In this document: in pieces, positions 1 through 11,500 of the stretch
How positions within the stretch are numbered: position 1 is the first letter of the stretch
Layout: each line of letters opens with the position of its first letter
NCBI GenBank assembly: GCA_947175425.1
Contig: CAMWMR010000013.1
Coordinates: 1-64,000, forward strand
DNA: 64,000 bases
Reading direction: 5' to 3'
Source: an uncultured Porphyromonadaceae bacterium
Lineage (GTDB): Bacteria > Bacteroidota > Bacteroidia > Bacteroidales > Muribaculaceae
Translations under genes and position numbers: made by a program
Notes under the pieces: model-generated
Databases searched by the model: none
What the model was told of the DNA's origin: nothing
The model's input: the letters and a program-made list of their open reading frames with translations, nothing else

Positions 1-9
1 ATTAAAGGG

Positions 10-431
10 GGCTAACCTATGGTTTCCTCAAACAAAACCCCCGTTAAGTTTGAGTAAACTATTTTTAATATTTGTAATTTTCAGTAAATCATAGAGTTAA
101 CTCATGGTGATTTATATCTAATTGAAATACAGGTATTTACAGTGTTAAATTTAGTTTCCTCAAACAAAACCCCCATTAAGTTTGAGGAAACCTATAGCCA
201 GCCTATAGTTTTGTCGAACAAAACCCATAGCTAGCTCATTTTTTGTTGTATTATTTTTGAAGTTGTTTATATTGTTGAATATTAATGCATTAACAAATTT
301 TAAAAGTTTGAGGAAATGTCTTCTGAGACGTAGTTTTGTGTGACTTAATTGTGGGTTGGCTTATGGTTTCCTCAAACAAAACGTATGGCTAGCCTATAGT
401 TTCCTCAAACAAAACCCCCGTTAAGTTTGAG
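10..431. repeat. dispersed repeat cluster with inverted copies (non-coding)
   Basis: The 17-mer GTTTCCTCAAACAAAAC occurs at 22-38, 154-170, 366-382 and 399-415. In three copies it continues through CCCC[CG/CA]TTAAGTTTGAG (22-54, 154-186, 399-431). Opposite-orientation pieces occur at 180-191 and 306-316, so 154-165 and 180-191 form a perfect 12-bp inverted repeat. A related copy with GTTTTGTCGAACAAAAC lies at 208-224. Most copies follow a GGCTAnCCTATrG motif (10-22, 387-399; degenerate at 198-208 and 358-366). Spacing is irregular (about 130, 210, 33), which argues against CRISPR. No credible gene covers 1-530. The cluster could be protein-binding iterons, a replication or packaging site, or a recombination hot spot. 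Confidence 0.8.
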
Positions 432-478
432 TTTATTTTGAGGGGAAAGCTGCGACAAGGGCGCAAATGTTATAAGAA

Positions 479-504
479 AACCGCCCGGGGATTGTTGGGC
501 GGTT
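479..504 (-). terminator. Rho-independent terminator of the leftward phage gene
   Basis: An 8-bp perfect stem, AACCGCCC at 479-486 with GGGCGGTT at 497-504, encloses a 10-nt loop. Read on the minus strand the stem is followed by TTCTTATA, a short U-rich tail. It lies 27 nt beyond the stop codon of the minus-strand gene ending at 531. Confidence 0.7.
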
Positions 505-530
505 GCTGTCTAAAGTGGAGGGTGAGTAGA

Positions 531-815
531 TTATGTTTGGTCGGAGGCGAGCTCTGCGAGTCGGTCTTCGATTGTTTTTTGTTTGTCGGTGTTGTTGAGG
601 TCGATTGCGGTGCTTTGCATTTTGGGCATGGTGTATTGCATCAGTCGTTCTGCAATGACGAGCCGGTCTTTTGGGTCGAGCGCCATGAAGTCGGATGTCA
701 TGAGTCCGCTGTCGGCATAGTCGGACAGCAGGGATACTATGATTTCTTTTCCCAACATGGTTGCTTTGTTGGGTGTGCCTTTTGTTCGTCCTCCTGTTTT
801 TTTGCCTATTGCCAT
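531..815 (-). CDS. phage small protein with GGRTKGTPNK motif, terminase-small-subunit-like
   Basis: A 94-residue basic protein if started at the ATG at 815, which puts MAIGKKTGGRTKGTPNK at the N-terminus. A longer frame reaches 881, but that extension looks non-coding. The GGRxKGTPNK signature is recurrent at the start of small phage DNA-packaging and DUF5681-like proteins, where the basic arm is thought to bind DNA; the rest is helical (residues 20-75). It is transcribed divergently from the virion genes and has its own terminator at 479-504. A TATCTTTG -7-like box lies on the minus strand at 840-847, just upstream of the start. The packaging role is inference; it could be another small DNA-binding phage protein. 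Confidence 0.6.
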   Translation of the reverse strand: MAIGKKTGGRTKGTPNKATMLGKEIIVSLLSDYADSGLMTSDFMALDPKDRLVIAERLMQYTMPKMQSTAIDLNNTDKQKTIEDRLAELASDQT

Positions 816-905
816 GCGGTTAAAGTTAATACATGGTGACAAAGATAATAATGTAAATTCGCATGTATAATTTAAGTTCAACTAATTGTATTTGGCGTAA
901 TTGAT

Positions 906-1418
906 ATGATAGGCAGTCTTATAGGAACCGCGATTAGTACGGCGGCAAGTATTTATGGCGGCATGAAGGCATCGGAGGCGATGAAGGAGGCTAAATCGGG
1001 TTTGGAGTCTTACAGGCGTAAGAATCAGGATTGGTATGAGCGCCGGTATAATGAGGATGCTACTCAGCGTGCGGATGCGCAGGCTGTTTTGACGAGGGTT
1101 GAGGATGATATTCGCAAACGTAACAGGGCTGCTGCGGGTACACAGGCTGTAATGGGTGGTACTGAGGAGAGTGTTGCTGCTGCCAAGGCGGCGAACAATG
1201 AGGCTCTTGCGAGTGCTGCTGCGAATATTGCCGCTAATGGTGATGCAAGGAAAGATGCTATAGAGAGTCAGTATTTGCAGACTGATGCGAATCTTATGCA
1301 GTCGCTCACAGAAATTGAGAAAGAGCGTGCTGCGGCTATTGCTCAGGCTATCGGGGGCGTTACCAAGACTTCGGGCAATATCGGTTCTCTGATAGATCAA
1401 TATGTGAGCAAAAGCTAA
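906..1418 (+). CDS. phage virion-associated protein with glycine-rich N-terminal helix
   Basis: 170 residues. The first 20 residues form a glycine/alanine-spaced hydrophobic helix (MIGSLIGTAISTAASIYGG). The remainder is a highly charged, alanine-rich helical rod. This layout resembles internal virion or DNA-ejection proteins of short-tailed phages (T7 gp14-like in style) and pilot proteins. It is the first of three rightward genes (35 nt to the next), and the next two are also helical and virion-like. I do not recognise a named family, so 'ejection protein' is inference from composition and position. Confidence 0.6.
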   Translation: MIGSLIGTAISTAASIYGGMKASEAMKEAKSGLESYRRKNQDWYERRYNEDATQRADAQAVLTRVEDDIRKRNRAAAGTQAVMGGTEESVAAAKAANNEALASAAANIAANGDARKDAIESQYLQTDANLMQSLTEIEKERAAAIAQAIGGVTKTSGNIGSLIDQYVSKS

Positions 1419-1453
1419 GTCGGATGATTAATGGGGTGTAATAATTGTAAATT

Positions 1454-2533
1454 ATGGCTGTAAGTGTTGATGATATATTGAAGAGGGGAAAAGGCCTGTT
1501 GCGGACGACGTTTGCCGACAGGGCTTCTTCTGCGGATGTGGCTGTTGATTCGGGACAGTCGGCTGATGATGATGAGCAGGAGCGTACCGGTGTTGAGGAT
1601 GTGCGTTATGATACTGTGACGATGCAGGGTGCTCCGGATAATCCGAAGAATGCGCGAGATGTTGTGTCGCGTGGTGTTGTGAATGTTGCCAATACTTCGA
1701 GGTATGCGGATGAGTCTGCTACGGGGAGCGACAGGGTGACGTATACTGAATTGTATGATCTGTTGTCGCCGAACAAGCCTCGGTCGGCTGAAGATATTGA
1801 GAAGGAGCGTAAGAAGCAGAAGCGGGAGGCGATTTTTGCTGCTATCGGTGACGGGATTTCGGCGTTGAGCAATTTGTATTTTACGACGAAGTATGCTCCG
1901 AATGCTTATAATGCCTCTGATGGGCTTGCCGCGACTACGAAGGCTCGTTTTGACAAGCTTAAGGAGGAGCGTGAGCGTCGTGACCGCGAGTATATGGAGG
2001 GTTATCTTCGTGCGAAGAAAATGGATGAGGATGCGGAGCGTGTTGAGCGTGAATGGGAGCATACGTTGGAGCGCGAGTTGGTGACTGACCGTTATAAGGC
2101 GGCAGCCGAGGAGCGTGCCGAGGCTAAGGCTGTACGTGATGCAGCCTTGGCTCAGCTTCGTATGGATATAATGGCGGGGAAGATTAGCGAGCAGCAGGCA
2201 GCTGCGGAGGCAAGGCGTATTCAGGCTGAGTATGCGGACGCTTATTGGCGGTCGCGTATCGGGAAGAACAATTATCGCCGTCCCGAGGGCATCAAGAAGT
2301 ATCCTGTTTTTGATGAGAATGGAGATGTTGTGGATCATGTGTACACCAAGGAGGAGGCTATATCGGAGACTGAGCGTAATGGCGGTACATATATATTTCT
2401 TCAGAAAGAGCAGGAAAAGGAAACGGGCTCGGGGCTTGCGAAAAAGAAAACAAATACTAAAACGACACAGACGGCGACGGGTGACCGAGAGCGTCGCGAT
2501 GACGGTTTAACCATGCCGGGAGTGGCAAAATAA
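1454..2533 (+). CDS. phage coiled-coil virion-type protein
   Basis: 359 residues. The N-terminal 110 residues are polar and probably disordered. Around 118-150 lies a conserved-looking stretch, AIGDGISALSNLYFTTKYAPNA, followed by a long charged coiled coil (about 155-275) and a low-complexity, lysine/threonine-rich tail. The short glycine/hydrophobic patch before the coil resembles ejection or pilot proteins. It sits 35 nt after the glycine-rich protein and 11 nt before the giant polyvalent gene, so all three are probably co-transcribed and co-packaged. No enzyme motif is visible. The function is inferred from context only. Confidence 0.55.
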   Translation: MAVSVDDILKRGKGLLRTTFADRASSADVAVDSGQSADDDEQERTGVEDVRYDTVTMQGAPDNPKNARDVVSRGVVNVANTSRYADESATGSDRVTYTELYDLLSPNKPRSAEDIEKERKKQKREAIFAAIGDGISALSNLYFTTKYAPNAYNASDGLAATTKARFDKLKEERERRDREYMEGYLRAKKMDEDAERVEREWEHTLERELVTDRYKAAAEERAEAKAVRDAALAQLRMDIMAGKISEQQAAAEARRIQAEYADAYWRSRIGKNNYRRPEGIKKYPVFDENGDVVDHVYTKEEAISETERNGGTYIFLQKEQEKETGSGLAKKKTNTKTTQTATGDRERRDDGLTMPGVAK

Positions 2534-2544
2534 TAATATATATT

Positions 2545-5500
2545 ATGGCAAACGAGAGTACTCAATGGCTGTACGGGCAGTTGACGAAAAGAGGATATAA
2601 TGTAGGTAAAGATGTCGAGGAGTTCGACAGTCTTATGCGTTCTAATGCCGAGTCGAGGCAGTGGGCGTATGATACTGCAACGAAATCGGGGCTTAATGTG
2701 GGTAAAGATATTGATGAGTTTTCATCGCTTGTGGGCGGAGGGTCGCAAGCTGAGGTCTCCCCTGCCCCGCCTGCGGCTGTTGCGCCTGTTGAGGCCTCCG
2801 CGCCTGCGGCCGGTGATGAGGCGGTTAAGGAGGAGCGTTGGAATCCGACTATGGAAGAACGGATTGAAAATGTCCGTTCTGTACAGGATGTTGTGAATCA
2901 TTATCGTGATGTTGCCAAGGTTGGTCTTGATGCTGCCGGGCGCCGTGGCGAGTTGTATACGCCTGAGGGACGTGAGCGTCGTAAGACGCAGGAGTTTATG
3001 GCTCGTTTGTCGGGGACGCGGGTAAAGCCTATGGGTCTTGTCAAGCCGTCGGGTGCTGATGCAGATGCGTCGGGCGGAGGTGATTCGGAAGGCGGTTCTG
3101 CGCCTGTTGTGTCGCCTGTTCCGTATGGTTATGTTATCGGTAAGGACGGTAAGCGTCATTCTCAGTGGCTTTTGCCTGACGGCAGTCTTACGACAGATTT
3201 TATTGAGGCTGATAAGGCTGAGTATGTTGCCCGCGAGGGTCGTCTGCAGCATGAACGTGAGCGAGAACAGTCGGTCGAGGGACAGCTTCGCCGCGCTGAG
3301 GCGGAACTTGCAGAACTGCGCAGGCAATTCGATGAAAGGGGGAATGAGGTTCTTGAAGAGAGTACGGAATTTGACCGTACCAAGATGAACGGGCCTCTTG
3401 GTTTCCTGCTCCATGGGGAAACAAATGTCCGCAAGCAAAGTGGAGATAAGGAGCGGTCGGCATTGCGTGTTGCTATCCGTCAAAAGGAGGAGCAAATCAA
3501 GAATTTGCGAGAGGAGCGAGACCGGCAGGCGGGCAAGGATGTGGGCTTTTGGCGCGGTTTCGGTCGTACTGTCAGCGATACGCGTACTTGGGATTTCGGC
3601 ACGGGAGACCTGTTGGACGCAATGACTGTGCTTAATGCCGACGCGTATTCTGCTCCCGACGCTACCGAGGGAGAAAGACGCGCCGGGCAGGCAATGATGC
3701 AGGCTCTACACGATAATCAGCAGGTTGAGGAGATGTATGGCGGTAATGCTTCATTCTGGAACAGGGCGGGTGTTATGACCGGTTATATGCCGTCGTTCAT
3801 GGTTGACTTCGCACTTACGGGCGGTGGTTTCGAGGCTATCAACGTTGTTGGAAAGGCGGCAGCTCGTGGCTCTGTCAAGTTGATAGGCGAGGCGGCAGTC
3901 AAGGAGATGTCCAAGTTGGGGGTGAAAGCCTATGCGAAGAAATACGGTATCCGAGGTGTCGGTCGTATGGCGGGGAATTGGACTGTGAAGGCTCTTGGTA
4001 CTACAGCCGATGATTTGCTTTTACGTGCTCCTCTTATGACGAATACCATTCAGGGCGGAAAGACGGCTGCGGATGTGATTAACCGCAAGCTTGGCGCGGT
4101 TGTCGTAGATGAGAATGGTAATTACAGTTTTGAGAATGACAAGACTTGGGGAAGTGCCGTTTGGCAGGGAGAGGCTGATGCTGTCATAGAGAACTACTCG
4201 GAAATGTTTGGCGCACACCTTGACGGCGTTGTACCGGCTCTTGCAAAGGCATTCGGTGGCAAGCGTATCAGTGGTATGCTTGCGCGAGCCAATGCGTCGG
4301 GCTACGGCCGCATTCTTGCTACCACTCGCGAGCATTTTAAACGCCTTGGTGTTTCGGATTACTTCGGGGAGGTTGCTGAGGAGTATTACGGCCAGCTTTG
4401 GAGGAGTATGCTCAAACTGGATGATGCTTATACCAATGTTCCTGTCTGTGACGAGGACGGCAATCAGGTAGTCGACGAGCAAGGCAATCCTGTTTACGAA
4501 CGCAAGAATCTGTTGTTTACCGGGGAGTTCAACGGCGACATTTGGGGTGGTATGGCTCTTTCCATGGGTTTAATGGGTGCAGGGAAGTATTCTATTTCCG
4601 GTGCGGCCTATTTAAGTATGAAGCATCAGGTTAACAAAGCCGACAAGCGAGCTTCTGAAATCTTTACTTCCGGGCGCTGGGATTCTATTCGTGAGCTTAT
4701 AGACACGACTACAAACGATGATATGGGGACACTTGCCGAAAGTATTGTCAGCGACGACAGTCTTACAGAAGATGAACTTTCGGCGGTTATGGTGTACATG
4801 GAGCGCAGTCTTAATCTGCGCGGTTTGAATCTTGGGGCGTTGGCGCGCAGCCGTGAGAGTGCCGCGGATGCAGAAGAGGCTTCGGATGCTATTCCTGAGG
4901 CGTATTACGGTGATGATGTGCAGGGAGGTGCAGAAATTGACAGTGGACTGAGTCAGTCGTATATTGAGGGTTATGAGACTTCCGATCCTCAGAGAATGAA
5001 CGACGCTCAGAATATGTACGAGTATCAGCGTCGGCGAGCGGAAGGATTTTTTGACGCAAGTTTTTTAGAGGCTTTTGAGAATAATCCTGTTTACTATCTG
5101 CAGGAAATGCAGCGAACGGGGCAATTTACACAGGAAGAAATAGATGCAGCTATTGACTACATCAACGCGAAGACGGTTCGCGACGGCATTCTTCAGCGCG
5201 TTCATGACAACATCGATGAGCAGATTACGCAGAGCGACGCGATGATAAATGCTCGTGTGAATCCTGCCAGTGGTATGATACATCCTGCTGTTATGGGGCT
5301 TGACAACCGTGAGGTGTATGTTGTCGGCGGTTCACTCGCTATCAATCCCGACGGAACAATCGACCGCGAGGCATCCGACGAGAGCATTGTTGTACGTGAT
5401 GCGCAGACAGGCGAACTGCAATTTACCGATCCGAAATCTGTTGTGTCGGCCGGTGAAGCCATAGATCCGGAAATGGAAAGAGCGATTGCCGTTGACAATA

Positions 5501-8500
5501 TCCGTCAACAGACGGCGCAGGCAGCTGCGGATGCGCTGAACGGCACACTTGCTTTCAATCCGGGAGACGTTGTGGAAATCAACGACGGCGGCGGTAATGT
5601 TCAAGTTACTGTACTTGGTCCTGTTGTGGATGAAAATAGCGGAATGCCTGTTGAAGGACAAGTTTTAGTTCAATTCCCCAACGGACAGCAGACGGCATTT
5701 GCCAAAGAGCAGCTTCAATCTTTTGCTGATGCAGCCAACATTGAACGTATTGACCGCCGGGCGCAGGAAAACGCGGCTGCGCGGGGTGGTGTTGTGTCGC
5801 CCGGCTTTGCGCTCAATGATGAGTTTACGGTTCTTAAGGAGGACGGGACTCCGGTTCGCGGCACGATTACTGCTGAGCTTGACGAGGACGGCAGGATTGA
5901 AATCCAAACGGACGAACCTGTAAATGGTAATTATGTGAACCGTTTTACGCCTGCCGAGCTTGAAGCGATGTTCGATACCTACAACGGGCAGGCTGTTAAT
6001 ATGTCGGCTCCGGAGGCTGTGGACACTGCAGCTGAAGCTGAAGCGCCACAACAGCCTGTTGCTGCTGAGGGGGAGGATGTGCGGCAGGATGAGAGTGCTC
6101 TTTCGCGTGTTCCTGTTGGTGCGGACGGCAAGCCCGATTTCGGTGCTGCGGATGTTGATACGGCGTGGGATGCGCTTGTGGAGAAGACGGGTAATGAGTC
6201 TGTCGCTTCTGCTTTTGCTGCGAATATGGTTTCTGTTTCGGAGGCTGAGCTTAAGAAGGCTGAGAAGATGAAGCCTAAGGCTACTGTTGATATTGATGAG
6301 TTTATGGCGGCGGAGAATGAGCGTTTGGCGGCTGTAGAGCGTGCGAAGTCTGCGCTGGAGCATTGGAAAGCTGTGGAGGGTACGAAGCAGCGCCGGGAGG
6401 CTGAGCGGCTGAGTGCGGAGGCTGAGGAGGCTCGTCGTCGTGCGTCGGAGCGTGCAGCCGAGGAGGCGCGTGTAAGGGCTGAACGCGAGGAGGCTGAGCG
6501 CTTGGAGCGTGAGGCGCTTAACGGTGTGCCTGATTGGTCTGTTGATACTCCGCAGGATGCACGTGCCCGCGGCTATCGCCGCAACGGGCCGAAGAAAGTT
6601 GACCGTCAGGAAATCATTGACGATCATGCCCTCGGTAATTCGGTTGAGGTAAAGTTTGGCGACGATGTTATTCAGAGTGGCAATGTTGTTGTCATGGAGG
6701 CTTCGCAGTTGCAGCCGAGCCACCGCGACGGGCAGCGTAATCCGGCACATTTCCTTGATGAGGCACAGCCTAAGGAGCGCAAGGATGCGGCAAGCCGTTT
6801 GGCGGCGGCCAGGATTGCAGAGGGCATTCGTCCGGAAGAAATTACATCGAGTGTCACGGCCTACACCGGTGCGCCGAGTGTCAACAGCCGAGGCGAGGTT
6901 ATTCAGGGTAACAACCGAAGTGAGGCGCTTCGTATGATGTATGAGGGTTATCCCGATTCGGCTGCCAAGTATAAGCGGTATCTTATCGAGCATGCCGCCG
7001 AATTCGGTCTTACTCGTGAAGCTGTCGAGGCTTTTGAGCATCCTGTACTCGTCAATATGCTTGATGTGTCGGATGAGAGTGCCATTGCTTTGGGACAATA
7101 TGTGGCACAGGATACCGAGAGCGGCGGCGTTGAGCGTATCAAGCCTAAGAATGCTGTTCAGAAAATGGGCGACAAGATAGGCACGTTTGCCAATCTCCTG
7201 CTCCGCTCTGCCGATGAGGAAGCTACTTTTGCTCAGCTTGTGGACGCTAACGGCGTAAACGTGTTGAAGTGGATGAACCGTAATGGCTACATTACCAACA
7301 CCCAGTATGCAAGTGCTTTTGACAGTAAAGGCAATCTTACGGCTGAGGCTGCCAACGACCTCAAAGGTATAATGTATCAGTCTGTCTTCAGAGGGGGCAG
7401 CACTCGCTTGGAAGAGATGTTCAACAATCTTCCGTCCAAGGCTCAGCGTGCTATTCTTGCGACGGCATTCCGCGACTATGACAGTGCGTTTGCCGACCGC
7501 ATGATTGGCGAGATACAGCAGTCGGTTATTGCTTTTAACGCCCTTATGGGTTACGAGCGGTTTAGTGATGCTACCAATGCCGAGTCGGCACGACAGGCTG
7601 TAGGAGAATGGGTGTCGCAATATGCTTTTGACGATGTTTCGGGAGAGCCGTATCTGCCTTCTGAAACATTCAGCAATTTTGCGCTGGCACTTGCGGCGAT
7701 GTATAAGGGCAACACTCAAAAGCATATCCAGTCGGTATTCAATACTATGTACGACATTATTCAGGGAACTGAACAGGATAATCTTTTTGAGGCTGCTGAC
7801 AAGACTCCCCGCCCAGTTGCGGAGGCCATACGTCAAGTGCTTAATCTCGAATATCAACCCGTAAAAAAGAACGATAATGGGACAAATGGAAGTGCTGTAT
7901 TGGACATCAATAGTGAAGATGTGCAAGGCGGGCGACGCGGAAGCAATGGAAACGCTGACGGCGCAGAACAACATAAGGAAGATGCAGAGCCGGGATATGG
8001 GGCGGACAATTGGGACGATGTATTGCCGGAGCGAGCGACAGCGGAAACGGAATCAAGTCATGTTGATGTCTTCATAGACCAAGCGCGCGGCGGTGATGCG
8101 GCGGCCATAGCAGATTTGGAAAGATATGGCATAGAGGCAGGCACGCCGGGGGTGTATAGATTTGCGGGTAAGGGCGAGGTAGACTCTCTCATGGCCGGCA
8201 AGCACTATCGTGGCCGCATGGGTAATGGCCGTGTAGATGTCACGGCCAGCGAAGAAGTAACGAGCGCGGCTCATAAAGACTATCGTATAAAGTTCAAGGC
8301 GGAGTTTGACTTGTACAAGAAAGGCAATGGGCGAACGCAGATGAAGTCGGCGCAGGAGAAAGACGGCTACGTGCTTGGCGGCTACGATTTGCGCGATGTT
8401 GAGAGCATTGAAGAGCTGCAGCCAGACGGCAGCTATAGAGAAATATATCGAGCCACCGAATCGGCAACAGAGGCTGAGGTGAATACTGAGCCTACGGAGG

Positions 8501-11500
8501 CGCAGAAGGCTGCGGGGAATTACAAGAAAGGACATGTGCGGGTTGACGGCCATAACGTTAGTATTGAGAACCCTAAAGGCAGTGTGCGGCGTGGTACTGA
8601 TGCGGACGGCAATGAGTGGGAGAACACCATGCAGAACGACTACGGTTATATCCGTGGTACTCAGGGCGTGGACGGCGACCACATTGACGTGTTCCTGTCG
8701 GACACTCCCGAAGAGGGCGATGTGTTTGTCATTGACCAGGTGAACGAGGACGGTTCGTTTGATGAGCATAAGGTTATGTACGGCTTCCCCACCGAGCAGG
8801 CCGCACGCGATGCGTATCTTTCCAACTATAAGTCGGGCTGGAACGGTCTTGGCGCGATTACGCGTGTAAGCAAGGAAGAGTTCAAGAAATGGATTCAGTC
8901 GAGCAAACGTAAGACCAAACCCTTTGCTGAGTACAAGAGCGTCCGCGACATCACCTACAATGTTGACCAGACTCCTACCAATGTCAACGAGCAGGGCATG
9001 ATTGTTGACGGAGAGGGCAAACCGCTCACTCTCTACCACGGCACTCCGAATGATGTTGAACTGGCTGACCTCGCTATGGGTCACACTCGGCAGGGCGATG
9101 ATGAAGCCGCACGATACAATGGTGACGGCATTTCGTTCACTCCCAACCGCGATGTGGCAAACGACTATGCGACCACAAACGGAGGCGAAGGCAAGGTGTT
9201 TGAGGTCAACGTGACCTTGAAGAAACCTTACTACACCCTTGGTATTGCCAATTTCACCCCGGAAGAAGCCGCCGAGTTCACAGCGTCATTGCAGGCAAAA
9301 GGTCATGACGGCATTATAAACTATCAGAGCAAGGCAATGAGAGAAGCAGGCGCAATCCCCAACGAGGTCATTGTGTTTGATGTCAATAGCGTGACACCTG
9401 CTACAGGCGTTGCTCCTGCAAATGTTTCTTCCGAACAGCCCTCACAAGGCAACAAGGCTGACGGCATCGCTTCAAACCAAAGTGTGATCAATTCTGACGG
9501 CAAAGTCAGTGACTCTGCGGCAGATAAACAAACGGACGGATCAGAAAGTTCTGACTTTGAGAGAGGGCTTGCGGATTTTGCACGCAGGTATGGCGAGGGG
9601 AAAGAACGTGTTTCGGTTCTTGACCGCGAATTTTCGGAATGGATGTCGGGGCGTTCTGTCAAGGAGCTTGCGGATCTTGATGTAAACATGCTTAATGCGG
9701 TGTGCAATGCAGCGGGACTTGACGCGGGCAAGGCCTGGGCTTTCAGGATGTCGATTGATAAGGCTACGCCTAAGGAGAAGTTGTCGGAGGTGTTTGAGCT
9801 GCGCGGGCAGCGCAAAGCCGGAGAGATGAAAGGCAATGAGGAAGCTGAGGGCGATGTGCAGTTCCATGCCGAGTCGTCGGGTAATTCTCGGGACAATTCG
9901 GAGGTTTATGAGGCTGCAAAGGGGCTATTGGAGTCGGCCGGTATTGAGGTTATCGAGGTGGATAATGCCACTGCTCAGGAAAAGCTTGGAGGGCTTGACG
10001 ATGTTCGTCTTATGGGTAGTCGGACGGATCGCAAGATGTCTCAAGTTGGAGAATATTATTCCGGGAAAGAGCTTGACGGAAATCAGCAGTCGGTGGTTGA
10101 TGTGTTTTCGGGAAAGGAAGACAATGTTGCCGTAGATGTTGAGCGGGCCGAGGGTACTGCGCGGGTTGTTATGCGACAGGGTACGGAGAACCGTGCGGGT
10201 GCCAAGCATTCGCTGTTCCGTCATTTCGGAACGCGTGCAGCATGGGTTACGGAGGCTGATATTGCGATGATTCCTGAGATTATCGGCAAAGGCGAGCGTT
10301 CTGTGAAAGGGAATTCTGTGACATATGATTATGAGACCGCTGACGGTACTCGTTTACGAGTAACAACTATAAATAACAGAGGTCGTGAAGAGTTTACGAA
10401 CTTTCTTTCAAACAGAAAACCCCTGTCATCGGAATCCCGTCAAGCCCAAAAAGGGAACACGCAATCAAGCGCACGGGCAACCAATGCAGAGGTTTCGGAT
10501 GCAAAGTTAGGCAATAATTCCGAAAGCGGCAAGTCGGATGATTCTGTACGTGTTTTACGGACTTCGGGTGGTGTTGCGTACGGTTGGACTGAGGGCGGTA
10601 AGGTTTATCTTAACCGCGATGCGATGAATCCTGAGACGCCTTTGCACGAGTATACGCATTTGTGGGACGATATGGTGCGCCGGGAGAATCCTGAGCTGTG
10701 GGCCCGTGGCAAGGAGCTGATGAAACAGACTCCGCTGTGGGATGAGGTTGTGAATGATCCTGCGTATGCCGATATCCGTGATGATGAGGATGCGGTTGCG
10801 AGTGAGGTTCACAGTCGTCTGACGGGTAAACGTGGCGCTGAAGTGATGCAGGAAATGATAAACAGGGCTAAGGCAAAGGGAGCTATGGAGACTGCCGAGG
10901 CTGTAAGTCTTGTTGAGCGTCTGAAGCGTTGGCTTGGTGATATGTTCCGCGGTTTGAGAGCTACCTTGGGAAAATGGAGCAAAAAGGAGCTTGACGGGCT
11001 AACGTTGGAAGACTTCAACAATATGACACTGCGAGACCTGGCCGAGGGTGTAAATCCGAAGAGCGGGGAAAAGAACCTTGTCGCCGTCCATAATATCAGC
11101 GAGGAGAATCTGGTGAAGGCGTTGGATTTAGGGGGCTTTCCCATGCCGAGCATCGCCATAACAAAGGCGGGCACGGGACATACGGGTTTTGGGGAGATTT
11201 CCCTTGTATTCGGTAAAGAGAGTGTCAATCCCGCAGACCGACGCAACAAGGTGTATAGCGGAGATGCGTGGACGCCGACGTTCCCTGAAACAGGGTACAA
11301 GCTCAATGAAGCCAAAACTGCCCGGATATATGACAGAGCCAACAATGCAGGCAGGCTTCCGTTCCTGCGTGCTGTGGATTTTCATCCTGACAATTACGGG
11401 CGGAAGATCAGCGATGACCGGAGAAGCCTTATGGATGCGTTTCGTGAAGACTATGGAGCGAAGCAGCTGTTCCTGTCGGAACATGGCAATGCGGTAGAGA

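Noticed and set aside
1-440. The repeat cluster as a CRISPR array
   Set aside because: Copy spacing is irregular (33 to about 210 bp), copies occur in both orientations, and no cas genes are present.
438-839. Plus-strand frame over the small phage gene
   Set aside because: It is cysteine-rich and low in plausibility, and exactly covers the terminator and the minus-strand gene with the GGRTKGTPNK motif.
5665-7974. Very long minus-strand frame opposite the giant phage gene
   Set aside because: Its translation is basic, leucine/arginine-rich and lacks domain motifs; it mirrors codon bias of the sense gene.
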